Assembly: GCF_030463565.1 (NCBI RefSeq)
Contig: NC_134646.1
Location: 40,245,240 to 40,309,239, forward strand
Direction: 5' to 3'
From: Pelecanus crispus
Lineage: Eukaryota > Chordata > Aves > Pelecaniformes > Pelecanidae
Length of the DNA: 64,000 nt
Shown: positions 23,601 through 38,809 of the stretch, piece after piece
Layout: the number at the start of each line of letters is the position of its first letter
Position numbering within the stretch: position 1 is the stretch's first letter
Notes under the pieces: generated by a model
The model's database searches: none
What the model was told of the DNA's origin: nothing
Seen by the model: only the letters and a program-made list of their open reading frames with translations
Program-made: the position numbers and the translations under genes

Positions 23601-26600
23601 TCACTCTGAATTATGGAAAGGTAGTTGTAAGGGTCTCAGCCTGAGTTGCATTTCATGTTCTCCGTCAATCTATTGTACGCATTTCTCGATGGTACATCAA
23701 ATTTGTTGGGGGTCTATAATATATTTGTTATAAAAAGCACAAAAAAACCCAGATCCCTGTGTGGTCTGAAGACTGAAGTATTTCACATGCACCATAGGTA
23801 TGGAAACAGAAGTGGCTCCACCAGCTACTTGCTGAGCAGGAACAGGCACTTGCTGGAATGAGGGTAATTGAGTTTCCATCCTTGTCACTGCTTCTCTGTT
23901 ACTGCTGAAAGCTGCTAATTGGCGCTGGTGCCTTGTTTTAATTCCTGATGATTTAGTTCGAAAATGCCAGCTCCTTGGTCATAGGGCACTGAACGACGAT
24001 CAGATGGCAACACAGTTCCAACTCAGCTATTAAGAATGATTTGAGGTAACAGCGCCAAGGGAAGGATGATAGTTGTAGATGTTTGCCAAGGTGGAGGAGA
24101 GCAGTATATTCCATCTCTGCCAGATTTTAGGTAGCCATCTATTTTAGTGCTGTTAGCTCTTATTTTACCAGACTGAGTATTGATGGATAGCTGGTCTTCA
24201 CTACTCCTAAATCCTCTTTAAGAAGCTTGCAGACTCTCTTATTGAAGGTAACTTTTAGAGGGATATGGCTTTAGAAGTCGAACTATTTCTGGCCTACTGG
24301 ATATTGCTGGAAAATGTGATTGTGTACGTGACATGGTGGTGTATAAAGGTCTTGTTAGCTTTGTAAAGGAGTTCTAAGGAACTGGAACAAAGAAATTTGA
24401 GATCTGTGGTAGAATACTTTTTTGATCCATGTGAGAAGATGGCATGTTTCTGAATTCCCAGGTGAATTATTCATCATCTTTAAATTTCTCCCTTCTCTTA
24501 CTTGTTCTTTGTACCTAGCCTAACCCTGTACAATGTTTTAACCTCTCTCTTATTCATTTGATGTCTTGTAGTTTCTCCCTTTCTAAACCTCTCTTGGTGG
24601 TGGTTTTTGATTTTGTGCCTTAAAGTCATCACTTCAGTTGTTATTTTATTAGGAGAGCACTTAGAAACAGCAGGGTGGTTTTGGCTAACGCTTTCACTCA
24701 CATGCATTAAATTCTGAGTGGGAAGTAAACTCCTCTTTACAAATTGCAGTACAGTGTCTGTTATACGAGTTACTGTCCAGTTTTAAAACAAAAAGTACAA
24801 ATACCCTTAGTATGTCCTCAGCGGAATTGGCATATGTCAAATTTCTAACTTTACTGGGTTGATAAACTAGCATTGCTGTTAAGGTCGAATGTTCTTAAGT
24901 GAATTTAAAAGTAAAGAGAAAATATAGGCACTTTCTTATAGTCCATCTTAGCTCGATACTAAACGAACATTTAGCCATGACAAAAGTAACATGGTTTACA
25001 GTGACACAACCTACATATATCCAGTTGGATTTGCTGTTGACGTTGGCCCATATTCCAGCATACGAGTTACCTTACATTTCTTTTGAACAAAGGAGGTTTG
25101 TTTGAAACAGGTGCTGTAATGGTTACCCTGGCCTTTACAAATAGCTTTTAGGTGAAGTATTACTTCTGTTAGCTGTGGGTAACTTCACAAGGCATCTTGG
25201 TTTATTGCGTGAGGTTTCCATTTAAAAAAAAAAAAAAAAACCCACATCTTGGCTATAGCTTCATGATGTTTACTGCCTCATTCATTGCTATTTATTTTTA
25301 GAGTGTGCTTGTCGCAATTTGTCAGCCAAATATTGGCCTGTCACCTCTGCTGTTAGATAGCTGCTGAAATGCCATTCCCAAGCCGACTTTTTAAACTGCA
25401 CATAATGAATTAATACCTATCCCGGTTGTTCCAGGGTAATCTTAGTTTTGGTAGAAAATAATGCAGCTAGAACTTGCCAGCTTTGCAAAACCCGTAAGCG
25501 GTAGAAAAAAAATTAGATACTCTTATTAAGTATTGCGACCATACCGTAATGTGTTAAACTCAATTAACATGCTAAAATGGTTTTGAGAGTCTGTGGTAAG
25601 TTGCCTGAGCGTGTCGAGAGGCTTGAATGTTATTTATGAACAGTAGTGAAGAATATTTCTAAATCAGTTGTAAAATGAGCCAGGGGATAACAAAGAAATA
25701 GCAGGGCCAGTATCTGGGCTGGTAAGACACAGCTACTTATACACTGTGCATTGCTTTCGGAAAACTATATCAGAAATTCTTTTAAGGAAAAATGGAAGTT
25801 CTGCTTTATGCAAGTGACATCTGATACCTTACTTGATTGCTTTTCCTGTTTCTTCTGTTTATAGATGTTGAGTTTGGGATTTATCTGAAAGCTAAGGTCA
25901 GGAAGTGCCTTCCTCCAAAAATGCTACTTGTTGTGGTTTTCTGGCATGTCCTCTCCCCTCTCCTTCCCAAAAGGAACTGTACAGATAGTATTTTTCCACA
26001 GTGAAACACAGATCCTCAGCTCTGCAGATTTCATGCTCTGACTGTGGCATATACTGCTTCACCTTCAAAAATGAAACTTTTAAAAATCATCTCTTGGTGT
26101 CTGCATCAGTTATATGACTGTCTGATTAAAATGCAAAAGGTAGTAACCAGTTTATTTTGAATTATTACTGCTTTGAGTAGAGTCTACATGTGGGTTGGGA
26201 TGTGGAGGCAGAGGAACATAGGATGTATCCTATTTGGTAGGACTTACTTCCCATGTGGATTTTCAGAAGACCTTAGTGACTTTGTTTCAGACAGGAGTAT
26301 GTATATATGTTGAGGAAATGCTCATCCATTCCCTATGCTTCCACCAATCATTTAAGGTCATGGAGGACCTTAAATGTGAAAGGTCTCTCCCACCTTGGAG
26401 GCGATGAGAATAAAAAGCGCATGGCCATGGAACACATGAAGTTTTTTGCGAGTTTTGGTGTATGGAAGAGGTTCTCACCAAGTGGTTAACAAAAGGCAAT
26501 TACTTAAACCAGTCCTCTGAGAGAGTATGGCAATTCTGAGGGCAGCAAAGATGTGGGAGTGCAATGAATGCTTTTGACTAAATAACCGGTTTTGTCATAG

Positions 26601-29600
26601 TCGGGGTTCAGTGCAAGGTCTTAAATTCAGGATTGAGTTCTCAAAAGCAGCCCTATTTAGTCATTAAAGTTTGCACTGTTGTTCATGCAGCAGAGCAACT
26701 GAAATTGTATGCTTGTGGTATGACCACTTACAGCAAACATGTATCTTAAAGTACTTTTGAGGAATAGCTGTTGCTATAAGGAGTTTAAAATGAAGTTATA
26801 TTTGAAGACATGATTAAAATCTTTAACTAAACAAAGGACCTGCCCCCAAGTCTTCTTGTGATGTTCCCCTTTTTTAAATTTATTTAAACCTCTGTAGTTA
26901 TTGAAACTACTGATGACCAGTAACTCCTCCTTTTTGGAATACAGATTTGACAGTATGTTATACAGTCTATAATGACTATTTTGTCATCTGACTTTGTTTT
27001 ATATTTTTTTTATACTTCCATATGCAGCAAACTAAACTGCATTTAGAACTAGGACTGTCAACAGTAGTTGAACACTTTGTTTAACTTCAGTTTCCTGTAT
27101 CTGGCTGTTGTATAACTTTGTACAATGGACCTGATTTGTGTTTAGTACTTTGCATTTACTTTTAAGAGACTCTGCAATCTGTTGTCTTGAACAAGTTTCA
27201 AGAAAACAAATTGTGAATTTACTTGTCACTGTTTAACAATCTCATCCTCAGTGTGCAGTGCCAGTTGAAAGAGGCTTATGAAACCAGCTCTGTATGTCTT
27301 AAAGTTTTCTTAGCTGTTGAAATTCAAAGTACTGACCAGACTGCTTTAAATTTGTTCCAAAAGATAGTGTGGCATTTGTTAAGAAACAACCCTGCTTCTA
27401 ACCTTCTACTTACCCTGATGATTGGGATATCGCTTTTTAATTCTGTATTTAACTAAGAGATGGGATTAAAAAACAAGTTTTATTTTGATGTGAGTCCCAG
27501 TGTTCTGAAGGCGTATGAACTGGACCTGCTCCTTTTTTCGTGGCCAAAATCCTCCATCGGCTCTGCAGAGGGAGAGTGTGCGTTTTCACAACCTTACTTT
27601 TCTTTTGCTTTCAGTTACCGTAATAATTAGGCTGCTTTCATGTTTTTCTTGTATTCCTAATTGCTAACCCTGTAAAATAACAGGGACCTACAGTTGAGAC
27701 AAAAAAAATCCTTAACATCTAACCTCTGTGTCTTGTCTTCTAGCTGTAAAATGTAGAGGGGCGGTAAGCATCTTTTCATTGCTTTGCTGTCTGTTGAAAG
27801 TTGGCCTTGGAAACCACTGGAATCAGGTTGCATGTCAAAATGAGTAATTTTGTATTCAATTTAATGAGTAGAATTGGTAGCTGTAAAGTAAGGTGAGAGG
27901 CCCCATGTTGAGTGCTGAAGATGATCCTTTTGGCATCCGTTACTCTGTTTCTTAGCTTTGTATCTGAATGCTCTCTAAAATGTTAGAATAGACATTTACC
28001 TTTTGAGATGGTTGTGTTGGTTGTGGTTTTTTCAGAAGAAAATGACAAAGTAGTGTCTTTAAGTAGTTGTAAAAGCAAGATGTAATTGTTCTGTAGATGA
28101 GCTATGACTGCACCCAGTGACAGACCATCACACGCGGTGGTCTGCAGGCAACGCAAGGGTGTTCAGCAGCTGGTTGTTCATGTTGAGGCATTTCAGCAAA
28201 TTCCAGCTCTAAGGAAAGTGTGGCCCCTGTGACACCTGCATTGCAGCTGCTCTGTAAGGACAGTCTGCTTGGAGTACACTTCCAAAACTTGAAGATGCTG
28301 CAGTCATGAGTCATTTAGAAAATTTTAGTTAGGAACCCGCTGTTTAGGATCGTACATTTATGTACAGTAGCTTTTCAAATAGATTCTGACTTAATTCACT
28401 TACAAATTCTTTACTTTGAGAATATTAAAAGGAAATTATTCCTAGGGAATTAATTCTCCATTTTAATCTTCTCAGGCGATCTGTGAAGAACTTGATAAAG
28501 GCTTTTCCTGTCATTAAAAAAAAAAAAAAAAAGGGAAGGCAGGGAGTAAATAAGTGATGTGTGAGACCACCTGCTAACCAGAAGATTGTCTTTTGATCCA
28601 AGTTAGATACAGAAAATGGAGTGAGAACCTTCCAGGTAGGGGCAAGATAGCAGCCTGATAAAAAGCCAGATACAGAAAAAATGTTGGACTTTTTAATACT
28701 TACATACTGGATCATCTTCGTGTGTGTCAACTTGCATATTATACAGCCATCACCTAATTCTGCTTCTTGGATGAGCAGAAGGCTTTTTTCTTTATCTAAC
28801 TGAGAATCTCCCAGTTAGTATCACAGTTGCGATTTTTTTTTCTTTCTTTTTCTGTCTACTCTCCTCCTTTTACTGTTTATTCTTGCTTCTCTTCACATTG
28901 CGTTCACAATTGCAGGCATTTCTGTGTGGGGATCTTTATTTCTGATTGGTTTGTGCTGCTAGGATTCAGCTTTCTAAAATTCCAAAATTATTTACTTTGG
29001 TTAATGAACAATGCAAGAAAAAATGCTTTAGGGGTAAATGGGAATTCAGTCTGTCATAATCACTAAAGTGTACTTGCTGCTTATGGACAGATTCCTTCCC
29101 CAACCTCAAAAATGCCCCTTTTATACATCTCATATACTGTCAAAATCTGAAAGATAAGTGTTTGCACTGACATCTCTTAGTATGCTGAAATTTAAAAAAA
29201 AAACAGGGTTGGTTTTTTTTTTTCTTCTTGTGAAAGTTCTATGTAATCAATAGTCCGTGGTTTACATTTGCTTTTTATTAAAAAAATACAGTTCCCCGTA
29301 ATAACAACATGATACTGAAATGACACACATTAGAAATGGTTTCTGACTGTGTTTATATTTTAAAAAAATCCATTCAAACATCTGTTTACACTTGGATAAA
29401 ATCAAGAAAATGTCCTTGCTGTCCTGTAGGGTGTGTGTGGTTTCTTTGGTTTTGTTTCATTTTGCATTAAGAATAAATGAGTTATGGCAACTGAAACTAA
29501 CTTAGCTACACTGAAATTGTATTGATTGATAGCATGAAATGTTTGAAACAACAGGAATATGCTCTAAATGTTCAGTTGTGGAGTGTTTTTTGTTATTTTG

Positions 29601-32600
29601 TTCTCATTATGATGTCTTTCTTCAGTTAGTGTGAGTTACAGTTGCTATTAATATAGATGTAACATTTCATAATTATCTTCGGTTTTAACAAATAAAGTAT
29701 GTTCTTTAAAAAATGAAACAAAACTTCTCCACTTCACGTAGGTGGACTGTAAAATACCATAAATAAGTGCTAAGAATGAGGATGTACTTTCCAATTCGGT
29801 ATTTCATATTTGAGGTTGCGAGTAGCAGTGTGTCAGTCTTTCCCCTGGTCTGTTAAGGCTGTAATCTGCAAAGTCAGCTGGCAAGTAAATTATTTAAACA
29901 TTATGCCAGCTTTAAAAATATGGATGGCATCCAGAATTAAGTACTAATTAATAACTTTTAGTGCAACGCTGAAGGTGTTGAGTTGGATTTCTATGTAGTT
30001 TTGAGAAATAAGCTTTATCTCGTGCATTTTCTGTTAGCTGCTGCTCGTTTGGCACTTGACAAAGTAGTGGTAGGAAAAATTGTTGATCTGGATAGCAAGA
30101 AATGCTTTTATAGTTAATGTAAACTTAGAGTGAGAGTAAAAGGTATATTTTTACTTGTGTAATCAAATATTTTGATGCCAGACTGTTTTGCTCTCTGTTG
30201 TCATTAGAGCTGGGAGAGCGAGCAGAGGACTCGAGTGCTCTTTTTTCCAGCCGATTTATATTTGCTACATGAATGTGTAAGGATCATGTAGTCTTCAGTA
30301 GCTAATGCAGTTAAACCGCATCCTTATGTGGGTTCTTGGGTCTCCATAGGTTAGCCTATAAAAATCCTCAAAATTCTGAGGGTGAGATAAAAGCTTTCAC
30401 CAATCAAACTTAATAGCGACAAAAACTATTATTAGTGAAACTGTCTTTGGATGTTTTTTCTGTTCTCTTCCCTGTGGGGCTTGCCCAGATGAGATGCTCT
30501 GTGTCAAGCTGAGCACTGCTGTGCTGCTGTCTGTGTAAGGCTTTTATTGAAATAACCATCTGTAATTCTTTTTTTTTTTTTTTTCCTTCGGAATGAAGAA
30601 ACCATCCTGTAACTCCGTTGAATGCATTTCGTATACAATTAGTGTTTTTCCATGTTAATATAGCCTTTTCTTCCTAATGGAATATCCTCCATTTTCCAAA
30701 CCCAAGAAAGATAATTTGGTATTGATATTTTTGTCCTGTTTCTCTTAAGAGAAACTTAGTGTAGCTTATTTGGGGGAGGGGGAAAAGTGTTTGTATGCAA
30801 AAGAAATGTAGTGGCCAGCTTGCAAGTGTACATTGTATCGTATCTTATGAACGGGTGCTAATATTTAGGAATAATATGGGCAATAATTACTGTCTTGCAC
30901 AACTTAGAAATATTAGCTGCAGGCATTTTAAAATGTTAATAGCCTTTATGCCCACTAGCCCAGACAGTTTCTGAAGGCTGAGGAAGCTGTTAAATAATGA
31001 AGTGCGGTGCTGTTCACCAGAAGCAGCCTAACAGCTAACAGAGTAGGTACTACTTTGTGCGACGTTTTAACATGTAGTAGAAGAATTTTACCACTTTACC
31101 AGAATGATGTCTTCCGAAGAGCTTGGTGGTTTTTTAAAGGCTAAGCCCCAGATGGGTAATAGAGGAAAAGGAATGAAATAGAAGAGGATAGGAGGTCAGA
31201 GCATGTGGTGGATGTTTCCAGGTAGCTCCTTTTTGCCCCTCTGTTGGCACTTGATTTGTGGTTCTTTTAAAGACATATTGTTTCATTTACCATAGTGGCA
31301 GAAGAAAGTAACTTTCAGAGGAAGGTTATGTAAGGAGAAAGTGGTGGACTTGAGTTCATAGCGACTCAGGCCCTTTTTTGCTTAAAGACAACTGAGCCGA
31401 GTTTTAAGATAACCTCATTAAATTTTAATTTACAGAAGCAAGTATGTGAATATCTTTTATTGCAAAACAGCGTGAAGGACTTTTTCAGCTTGACCAGCTC
31501 ATTAACTTATTTCTGGTTTGGTTTTTTTTTTCCACCCGCTATTTGTTGCTTTCATTCAGATCCAGGCAGAAGTGTGCTTTAACTGGAACTGGATTTTAGC
31601 AACTCCTTGATTTAAGTGAACTGTATTGGCAAAGCTGTTCATCCACTGACTTAAAAAACTATAGTGTCATACGTAAATCGCATACAGTACTGTAGCTGTG
31701 GGAGTTTGGACTGAGATTCCGAGGAGGGAGATGTTGGTGATGCTTATCTGTGCAATGGTACCAGCCTAATTTATGCTCTGATCAGTTTTTACACCAGCAA
31801 AAATGCTTTTAACCATGCCATATCACCAAATATTCATTTTGTTCTGAGAAGTGACATAAACTGTACTGGCAAAACAGCTTTTGCAAATGTCTCTGCTTGT
31901 GTCAGCTAGGTTTGACTGCCTTCACAGGCTGTTCTTTTTATAGCCCTGTCTGGAGAGAGAGAGAGTGTAGGAGTGATAATAACAGCTTTCATTTTTATGA
32001 AATTTAGTGAAGTGTTTGCAGTCTCCTTGATGTCTTCCTGTACCAGTATTACTTCACCAATGAATGAAATGACTGTTAAGCTAACTGATCTGCAGGTGTT
32101 CCTAAATTTTTGGACGTCTGTGATGTCGATAGGTGTGTCTCATCTCACTATGCTGCTATTCATAAGAGAAACCGAAATAGTCCTCTAACTTTTTCCAATA
32201 GATTACAAAAATATGGTGCAACTTACTATGAATCTTATTTGGAGAGCAAAAAGGGTGAGAGAAGAATGCTAAGGTGACTAAATGTTGCTGTATGAAACCA
32301 TTAGGCAGGCTGATTTAAAAGTAAAGGTTGGACTACTGACTGTATTTCGTATTTCAGGAGGATGAGCAGGGGCATGGGATGCCGGGATCTTTTGTAGTAG
32401 TGTTCTGATCTTACTAGTCTGGCATATCTTTCAAAAAGAAAGCGCTGCTATTGTAAAGGGAGGGGGGAAGTCCATAGATTCGTGACTGTATGGTTTGATG
32501 GGAAGGAGAAAATTTTCCTGTGGGGAGACCAGATATAATTTTAGTAAATTAGTAAGATTAACAACCTTTCTTTACTTCTATGCTTGGCTACAAAGCAGTG

Positions 32601-35600
32601 CTTGTAGGGGGAAAATCAGGAGCTAGTTAACCTTTTTGTCCCTCTTTCGTTGACAATATAGTATCTGTAAACACAGGTCCGATACTTTAAGTTATTACTG
32701 CTTAAAGTTGGTTGTGACAATTTGAAATTGAAAGCAACACTGCTAATGTCAATTAAAACAAGCAAGAGCGTTGGGTCCGTCTTGGAGCCAGCTGGCATTG
32801 GCTCCATTGGACACAGGGGAAGCTTCTAGCAGCTTCTCACAGAAGCCACCCCTGTAGCCCCCTCGCTACCAAAACCTTGCCATGCAAACCCAATACACAT
32901 ACATTCTTTTTTCTTTACTTAAAACCAGGCAAACCAGAAGAAAACTGAAGGAAGTTATCTGTGCTGGCATTGGTGGATACACTGCTAGCGCTGCTTCAGA
33001 AGAGAAGCAACATCCAAAATTAATACATGAAATAAAAGTTGTAACTTGCGAGCGTGAAGTAAATAACACTTCAAGATCTCCATTAAGCACCAATTTCTTC
33101 TTTTACAGTAAAGCTTATATTCTGTCTTATTTCTGTGCAGAAACCTGTGCAGAAGCATAATCTAAAACCTGACAAAGGCTCAACGTTTTGTTGCCATTAG
33201 AAATGAAATACCTTCACTCCTTGGTGTCTAAGAGAGCCAAGCGTTTCTGTGACTTTAAATGGTCTTGAAGTGTAAGAGTAGGATCCGTATTTGTGTTTGG
33301 GATGCTCTTGTTCTCTCAAAGAGTGTATTGCACGCAAGGGGTTGAAATAAAAATCATGGCGTAACGTTCATAAATACATAAATACTTTAAAGTTTTCTTT
33401 CTTAATTCTTGGTTCCAAACTATACTGGAGAAAGACGTTATATTTTGGTAATCTGAAAACAGATCTGTTTCCATCATAGCTAAACAGTAATTTTGGAGAC
33501 AATGCTGCTTGTGTAAACTTTAGAGGCAAAAAATAGACTTCCAGTAGTTGCTCGTTTTTCATAGCTGCGTTGCTGCTCATAGGAAGGTACACAATTTGTT
33601 TAATTAAAACTTGCTCTGTAAACAGTGCAAAAAGGTATCGCTTTTTTTTACCTGATGATTCTTTTTATATCCTTTGAAAACTGGCATGCCAAATTTGACA
33701 GGAAAACTGACAGTGTGTTTTCTATGTTTGCTTGTTTTCCACATCTGAAGTTAAGAAGGAACTTCTTTAAGTAGTCATAAACGAGATTACCAGATTTAAA
33801 AGTGAATCATTTTAGCGCTTTTGACAGCATGCATTTAACAGCACGTGTTGCGCGTAGCAAATAGAGGGAGCTGCAAGTAGGTGGAGTGGTCCGTCAGCAG
33901 CTGCCAAAACTGTACACTGGATTGAAGCCATAGCTATTAATCAGCTCTGCTATGAACGGGGGGGCAGGGGGAATCATCAAAAGCCTTTAGGGCGTTGGGA
34001 GGGGAAATTCCTTTGCTCTGCTAAACAGAAAAATATACTTTATTTAGTCATCCAGCAGCTTCTTAAGTTCTCTGAACTAGTGGAGTTGCCTTTAAACCAC
34101 ATTTCACTTTGGTGAATTTAATTTGTTGCAAATACGCTAATAAAAAGGTTTTTTTCTGAAAATGCAACTGAGGCTATTGGGATTAATGTATTATCTTGTA
34201 AACGAAGCTGCAAAGATTTTAATCTATTAAATTTTCTTTCTGTGTTTCCTCAGATCAGAGAAAGGAAGACATGAACCAAAATTGGTTCTGCTGTTTCTTT
34301 CAGGTCTTGCAAATTCACTTTCCCTATATTTCCATCCAAAATACCTTTTCTGAATCCCAGGAAGATAACGCTGTAGTATTTTTAAGTTACAAATTATGCA
34401 ACACTGAAAATTACTGAGACATTCTTTATTTGTGTGCTGTTGCTCAGGAAATATAAGTTGTGCTGTATTTAAAGCAGAACTCTAGAAGTCGGTATGTTGG
34501 TGGAACCTGAGGAAAATGTTTTCTTTCGAATTTATATAAGCTACCCATACTGCCTGACTTCCTCAGATTTAAAGGGGTATATCTGGCAAAACCTCCCACA
34601 GTGAGTCACAAACTAGATCACTGATATTTTTCAAGGCCCAGAATTAATCAAGCGGAGTCAATAGTAGTTGTGCAGCTTTTGAATGATTTTTTTAAAATTT
34701 TTTTTTTTTCTAGATCACTAATGCTAAAATAGTTGCAAAGATTGGAGATGGATATAGCTATAGTGAGTCTCTGTTTTGATTTGCTTCTTTAAAACTTTGA
34801 ATTAGGGATTTGGAACAGGGGATAGGGACTATTAAAGAAGTTAATAAATAGCCTAATATGCACTAGTATTTCTCATTTATACTTGAATCAGTAAAAGCTG
34901 GATTTTTGTTATGAAACTATTCTGCATAGACTGAAAATTAAAGCTACTCTTGGGTCACGTAAGGAATTCCTGCCTCTCAGTAGTCAAAATGTCACTTCTG
35001 TTGCATTGTGATTTTAAAAAAGCCTCTCTAATACAGATCACAACTCCAGAAAAATACCTATTTTGTGTAGCTGTTGAATTTGTTTACATGAACTTGCGTA
35101 TTTGGTTGAGTGCTACAAGAGGTGGTATTTTTCCACACCAGACAGACACCTTAAAATTTCTCAAATAAATTTTGCAGATAGAATACTGATGCTTCTGGTT
35201 TTCTACCTGAACTTATTCTAAAATGTGCCCTTAATATGAAAATAAACCTGATTACAGGTACTTGCATATTTCTGTTAATTTGGAAGTCAGGGTTTCCCAG
35301 TTTTTACTATAGTATCTTAAAAGATGTCTACAAAAAGGAAATTTCTGGCTTATGTTTGTTAAGATAGGGACATTTGACAAGTTAAAGGTGGGGTTTTTTC
35401 ATTCTGTATTGTCACAGCCTCAGCGTTTCTCCCGCTGCATATAACTTTTTCATAGTATAAGAGAAAAATGTCTTGGCAGCAGCGAAATGAGAAGAAAGAT
35501 GCCATTACTCTTAGGAGATGTAGTTTCGTTAGGCATCCACAGAGGAAAGCTTGCACATACATTCAGGCTGAGGGAGGGGAGTGTGGACCAGATACGAAGT

Positions 35601-37461
35601 TAGAAAAGGGGATCTTGTAGCTAGTGGAAAAAATAAACCTGCTCCTGAAAAGAAGAGGCCGCTATTAGTGAATGATGCTACTGCTTGCTTTTGACATGAG
35701 TAGGAGTGGTACAAAACTAACTTACTTGACAATACTGGCTTTCAAGGCTTTCTCAACCTTCTACAGATTCCTTATTTTGCTGCAAAAGTGACTAGAGGGG
35801 AATCTTAACAAAGGAGAATCCTAAATTAGTACCAAAGCATGCAAGGAGGAATGTTGCCAGTATCTCTTTTAGTCCCGACCCTCCTCACGTTTTTCATGTT
35901 CTGTTCAGCAATTATGCTGTCAGGGATGCTAACTGATTGACAGCTATGCTTTGCATATCGGACAAGTGAATGACGGGGGGGAAAAAAAAGGTCTTTGTGG
36001 CTTTGAAAGAGGTCTGATTTGTGTTGGGTGGAATATATGCGATTTTATGCTGTTACTTAAAATGCAGGATTTAATTGAAAGAAGTAATGCCAGCTCACTT
36101 GTGTAGCAAATAGGAAGGAAGTAAACATTGTAAAATAAATATGCAGATATATTCTTGTTTTCTAGGCTTATTAACTTGCTATAATGTCTTCATGGTACTG
36201 CCTAGTAATAGCAAAGTTATCAATCCTAGCGATCTCGTTGAGATGGATTTTTTTTTTGTGATTCTTCCATTGTCCCAACTCATAAAGACACTAGAGAGTA
36301 ATGATACTGTGGGAGAAAAATTAGTAGAAGTTTAATATTATACTGTAATTAAATACCAAGTTAACACGTCTCAATGGAAGACAAAGTACTATTTGCCTGC
36401 CAAGTTCAAAGACTTAGCGATGTCCTTGCTGATACTGACCTGATGATAAAGGCCTTTCTTATGGCAACTTCCCTATGTTTGACAGGTTTAGGAGGCTTGG
36501 CTGAAATTTCTGTAGTGTTGAAATATTTTGTTGTACATGTTTCTTGCTTCTGTCATTCTCCCAGGTGCAGGACTTTCTAAGGTGAACCACCCAGGTAAAC
36601 AGAGCTCTTGAAATGCCCATGTCTCTCTCCACTGGAAAGACTGTGCTACATCCTATGAGGGCATTTTTGATGTGCACAATCCTTATGCTTCTTATACATG
36701 TGTTTAGAAATATTTTAAACACATCAAAGGACATAGAACAGACTCCCTTGCAATTTCTCTATATACAAGCCTCAGGTTGAACAAAAACCTTAGTGGCCAA
36801 TTCATTTGAAAGGATACACAAGGATTTCTTGTAAGTACTTGTAATAAGGATTTTTGAGCTCTATGATGTGGTTACACCAATCTGTTAAACACAATGCTGT
36901 TAAGAAAAAGGATGTGAATACAGTTTTTATGGGGTAATTAAATGAGGCCTGAAAAGATAGCCCTCTTCAGTCCTGACCCGGTGAATTGATTTAGCTTGCA
37001 GTCTCGTTATTTTAGTTAAGAGACTTTTGTAATGCTTGAACTTGGTGATATGAACTACATGCCTTGCTCAGATGCTTTCCAACAGTAAAATAGTAGTTCT
37101 GAGTATATAAATTGTATATGTATTGGTTGGCATCTACCATTTATCACCTTAACCTCTGAGCTCCTCTATTCACAAAAACTGTCTTTTAAGGAGTGTGTTC
37201 TCTTTCTGCTTCCGTAGTCCATTGTGGATATTGTGGGCTGTGACCTGAGAGAGCTTCTGACAAGGTGCTTAAAGCCTGTAGCTTGGTTTCGTGGTCTTGC
37301 TTCATACAAAATGTTGTAAAAATAAAGATTTGATTTGCACTGAAAGAGAAAGTGAGGTATTTTAACCCAAACCAAATATGTAAGTAATTCATGCTGTCCA
37401 AGGGAACGTAGAGTTCATTAAAGTTCATTAGTCAAATGTCTAATTTCCTGGCTTTCCTTGT

Positions 37462-37479
37462 CATGAAAATATTTTCATG
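37462..37479. repeat. Perfect 18-bp AT palindrome
   Basis: CATGAAAAT at 37462-37470 is followed without spacer by its exact reverse complement ATTTTCATG. This is a dyad-symmetric site, such as a dimeric factor could bind, but I cannot name one with confidence. Confidence 0.95.
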
Positions 37480-38809
37480 TCACTGTGATGCATCTAAAAA
37501 TAGTGACCATATCCCCATATTTTTGTGCAGTTCCAAACAAAAATGCATCCTGTTGATCATGTAAAAAATATGTAATGGATATCTATTTTGAAAAAAGCTG
37601 TTTTGTTTTCTTGAACATTAAGGATGGGGTCACTGGTCAGGAAGAGAGATGTTTGCAGACAGGAACTCTCAAATTTTTTGAACAAAGATCTGTCTTTCAA
37701 GAAGAATGAATTATTTTATTCTGTTCTTTAAGTTTATATGAGCCTCAGAGTACCATATAATCCGAATAGAAAACAATGTAATGGAAGCCATTTTCTCACA
37801 GTATTTGCTACCTGAAAACAAATGGGAATAATGCATGCTTGTCCTTTCCAGGGGAGAAACCCAAAAGTCCAGGAGTCTAATGTGCTTAGACCAAGCACAG
37901 CTTTTTGCAGCGGTGGGGATATTCTAGAAGCTGTAACTTGCTTTAGGGTATGTTTATAATCAATCTTATACTTAGGGATTCATTTTTGTTCAAATCATGT
38001 GTGAGTGTGTTTGTTACCAAAGACAAAATTCCAAGTTTGTTAAGGTAGGTATCCCCCCCCACCCCCTTTTTCATAAAGGTCTGATTTCTTGTATGACTTC
38101 ATTTTGTAAGAATAAAAAGTTAACTCATTGTATATGGTAACGAGTCCTACAGAAAGTGTAGAAGGGTGGATTGATTTTTCCCAAGGAATGTGTACTCCAA
38201 ATAATGGCAGGGTCAAGAATTGACTGTCAAATATGCATCATGACTGAGGAAGACTGCACCATGAGTGGTGGCAGTCAGCACAAGATGTAAGCCTGAATCA
38301 TACTGGAAGGTTGACCTTCAGGGTGAGCACAGGCTTGTGATGAGGTGGTGAGAGTTGCGCTGGAATCTCTGAGTCTTGGAAAACTGTTGGTATGTGTTGT
38401 AGAGCAGGTGAAATGAACAGTTCTAACAACGCATTTCGGTATATCAAACTATCTATTGCAGTATGTGAATTTGACACACCTGTTGGAACAGCAGGCACGA
38501 AGAGAGATGAATTTCTATGGAGTAAACAAAAAATGACCACTAATTCTTGTATGCTTGAATAAGTTGCTATCATAGATAGTCCTGCTGATCTGTAACACTT
38601 CCTGAAGGCAGCCTTCAACAGTTTGTCTCTTACTCACCTAGCTTCTGTTACAAATATTTTGCTTCTCACCTTCTCATCGTGATCCTTTACCTGCTTTGAC
38701 TCCGTAACTTAACATTTTCTGTAACCTAGCTGATAGTCCTTGTCAGGTGTCCCTAAACTCCTTTTGACTTTGAAATTAAAGGAGGTAGATATTGCATGGA
38801 TTAACTTTT

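Larger units (their letters stand above)
13689..38809 (+). other. RAPGEF2: RAPGEF2 intron 1, first part
   Basis: About 25 kb of AT-rich sequence with no exon, RNA gene or transposon that I recognise. T-rich runs are common on the sense strand. Open frames are at most 197 codons, and the larger ones run through A/T homopolymers, for example the minus-strand frame at 14739-15332. I looked for the exon encoding the residues after Gln 23 of long RAPGEF2 (a block containing YSYLHGMEAL) and for the short-isoform start (MKPLAIPANHG) and saw neither. Assigning this DNA to intron 1 follows from the donor at 13683 and the absence of a matching acceptor exon. Confidence 0.7.

Noticed and set aside
32296..32318. 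Possible short-isoform start (ATG reading MKPL)
   Set aside because: The frame reads MKPLGRLI and then stops. It diverges from the recalled short RAPGEF2 start after four residues, and no splice donor follows.
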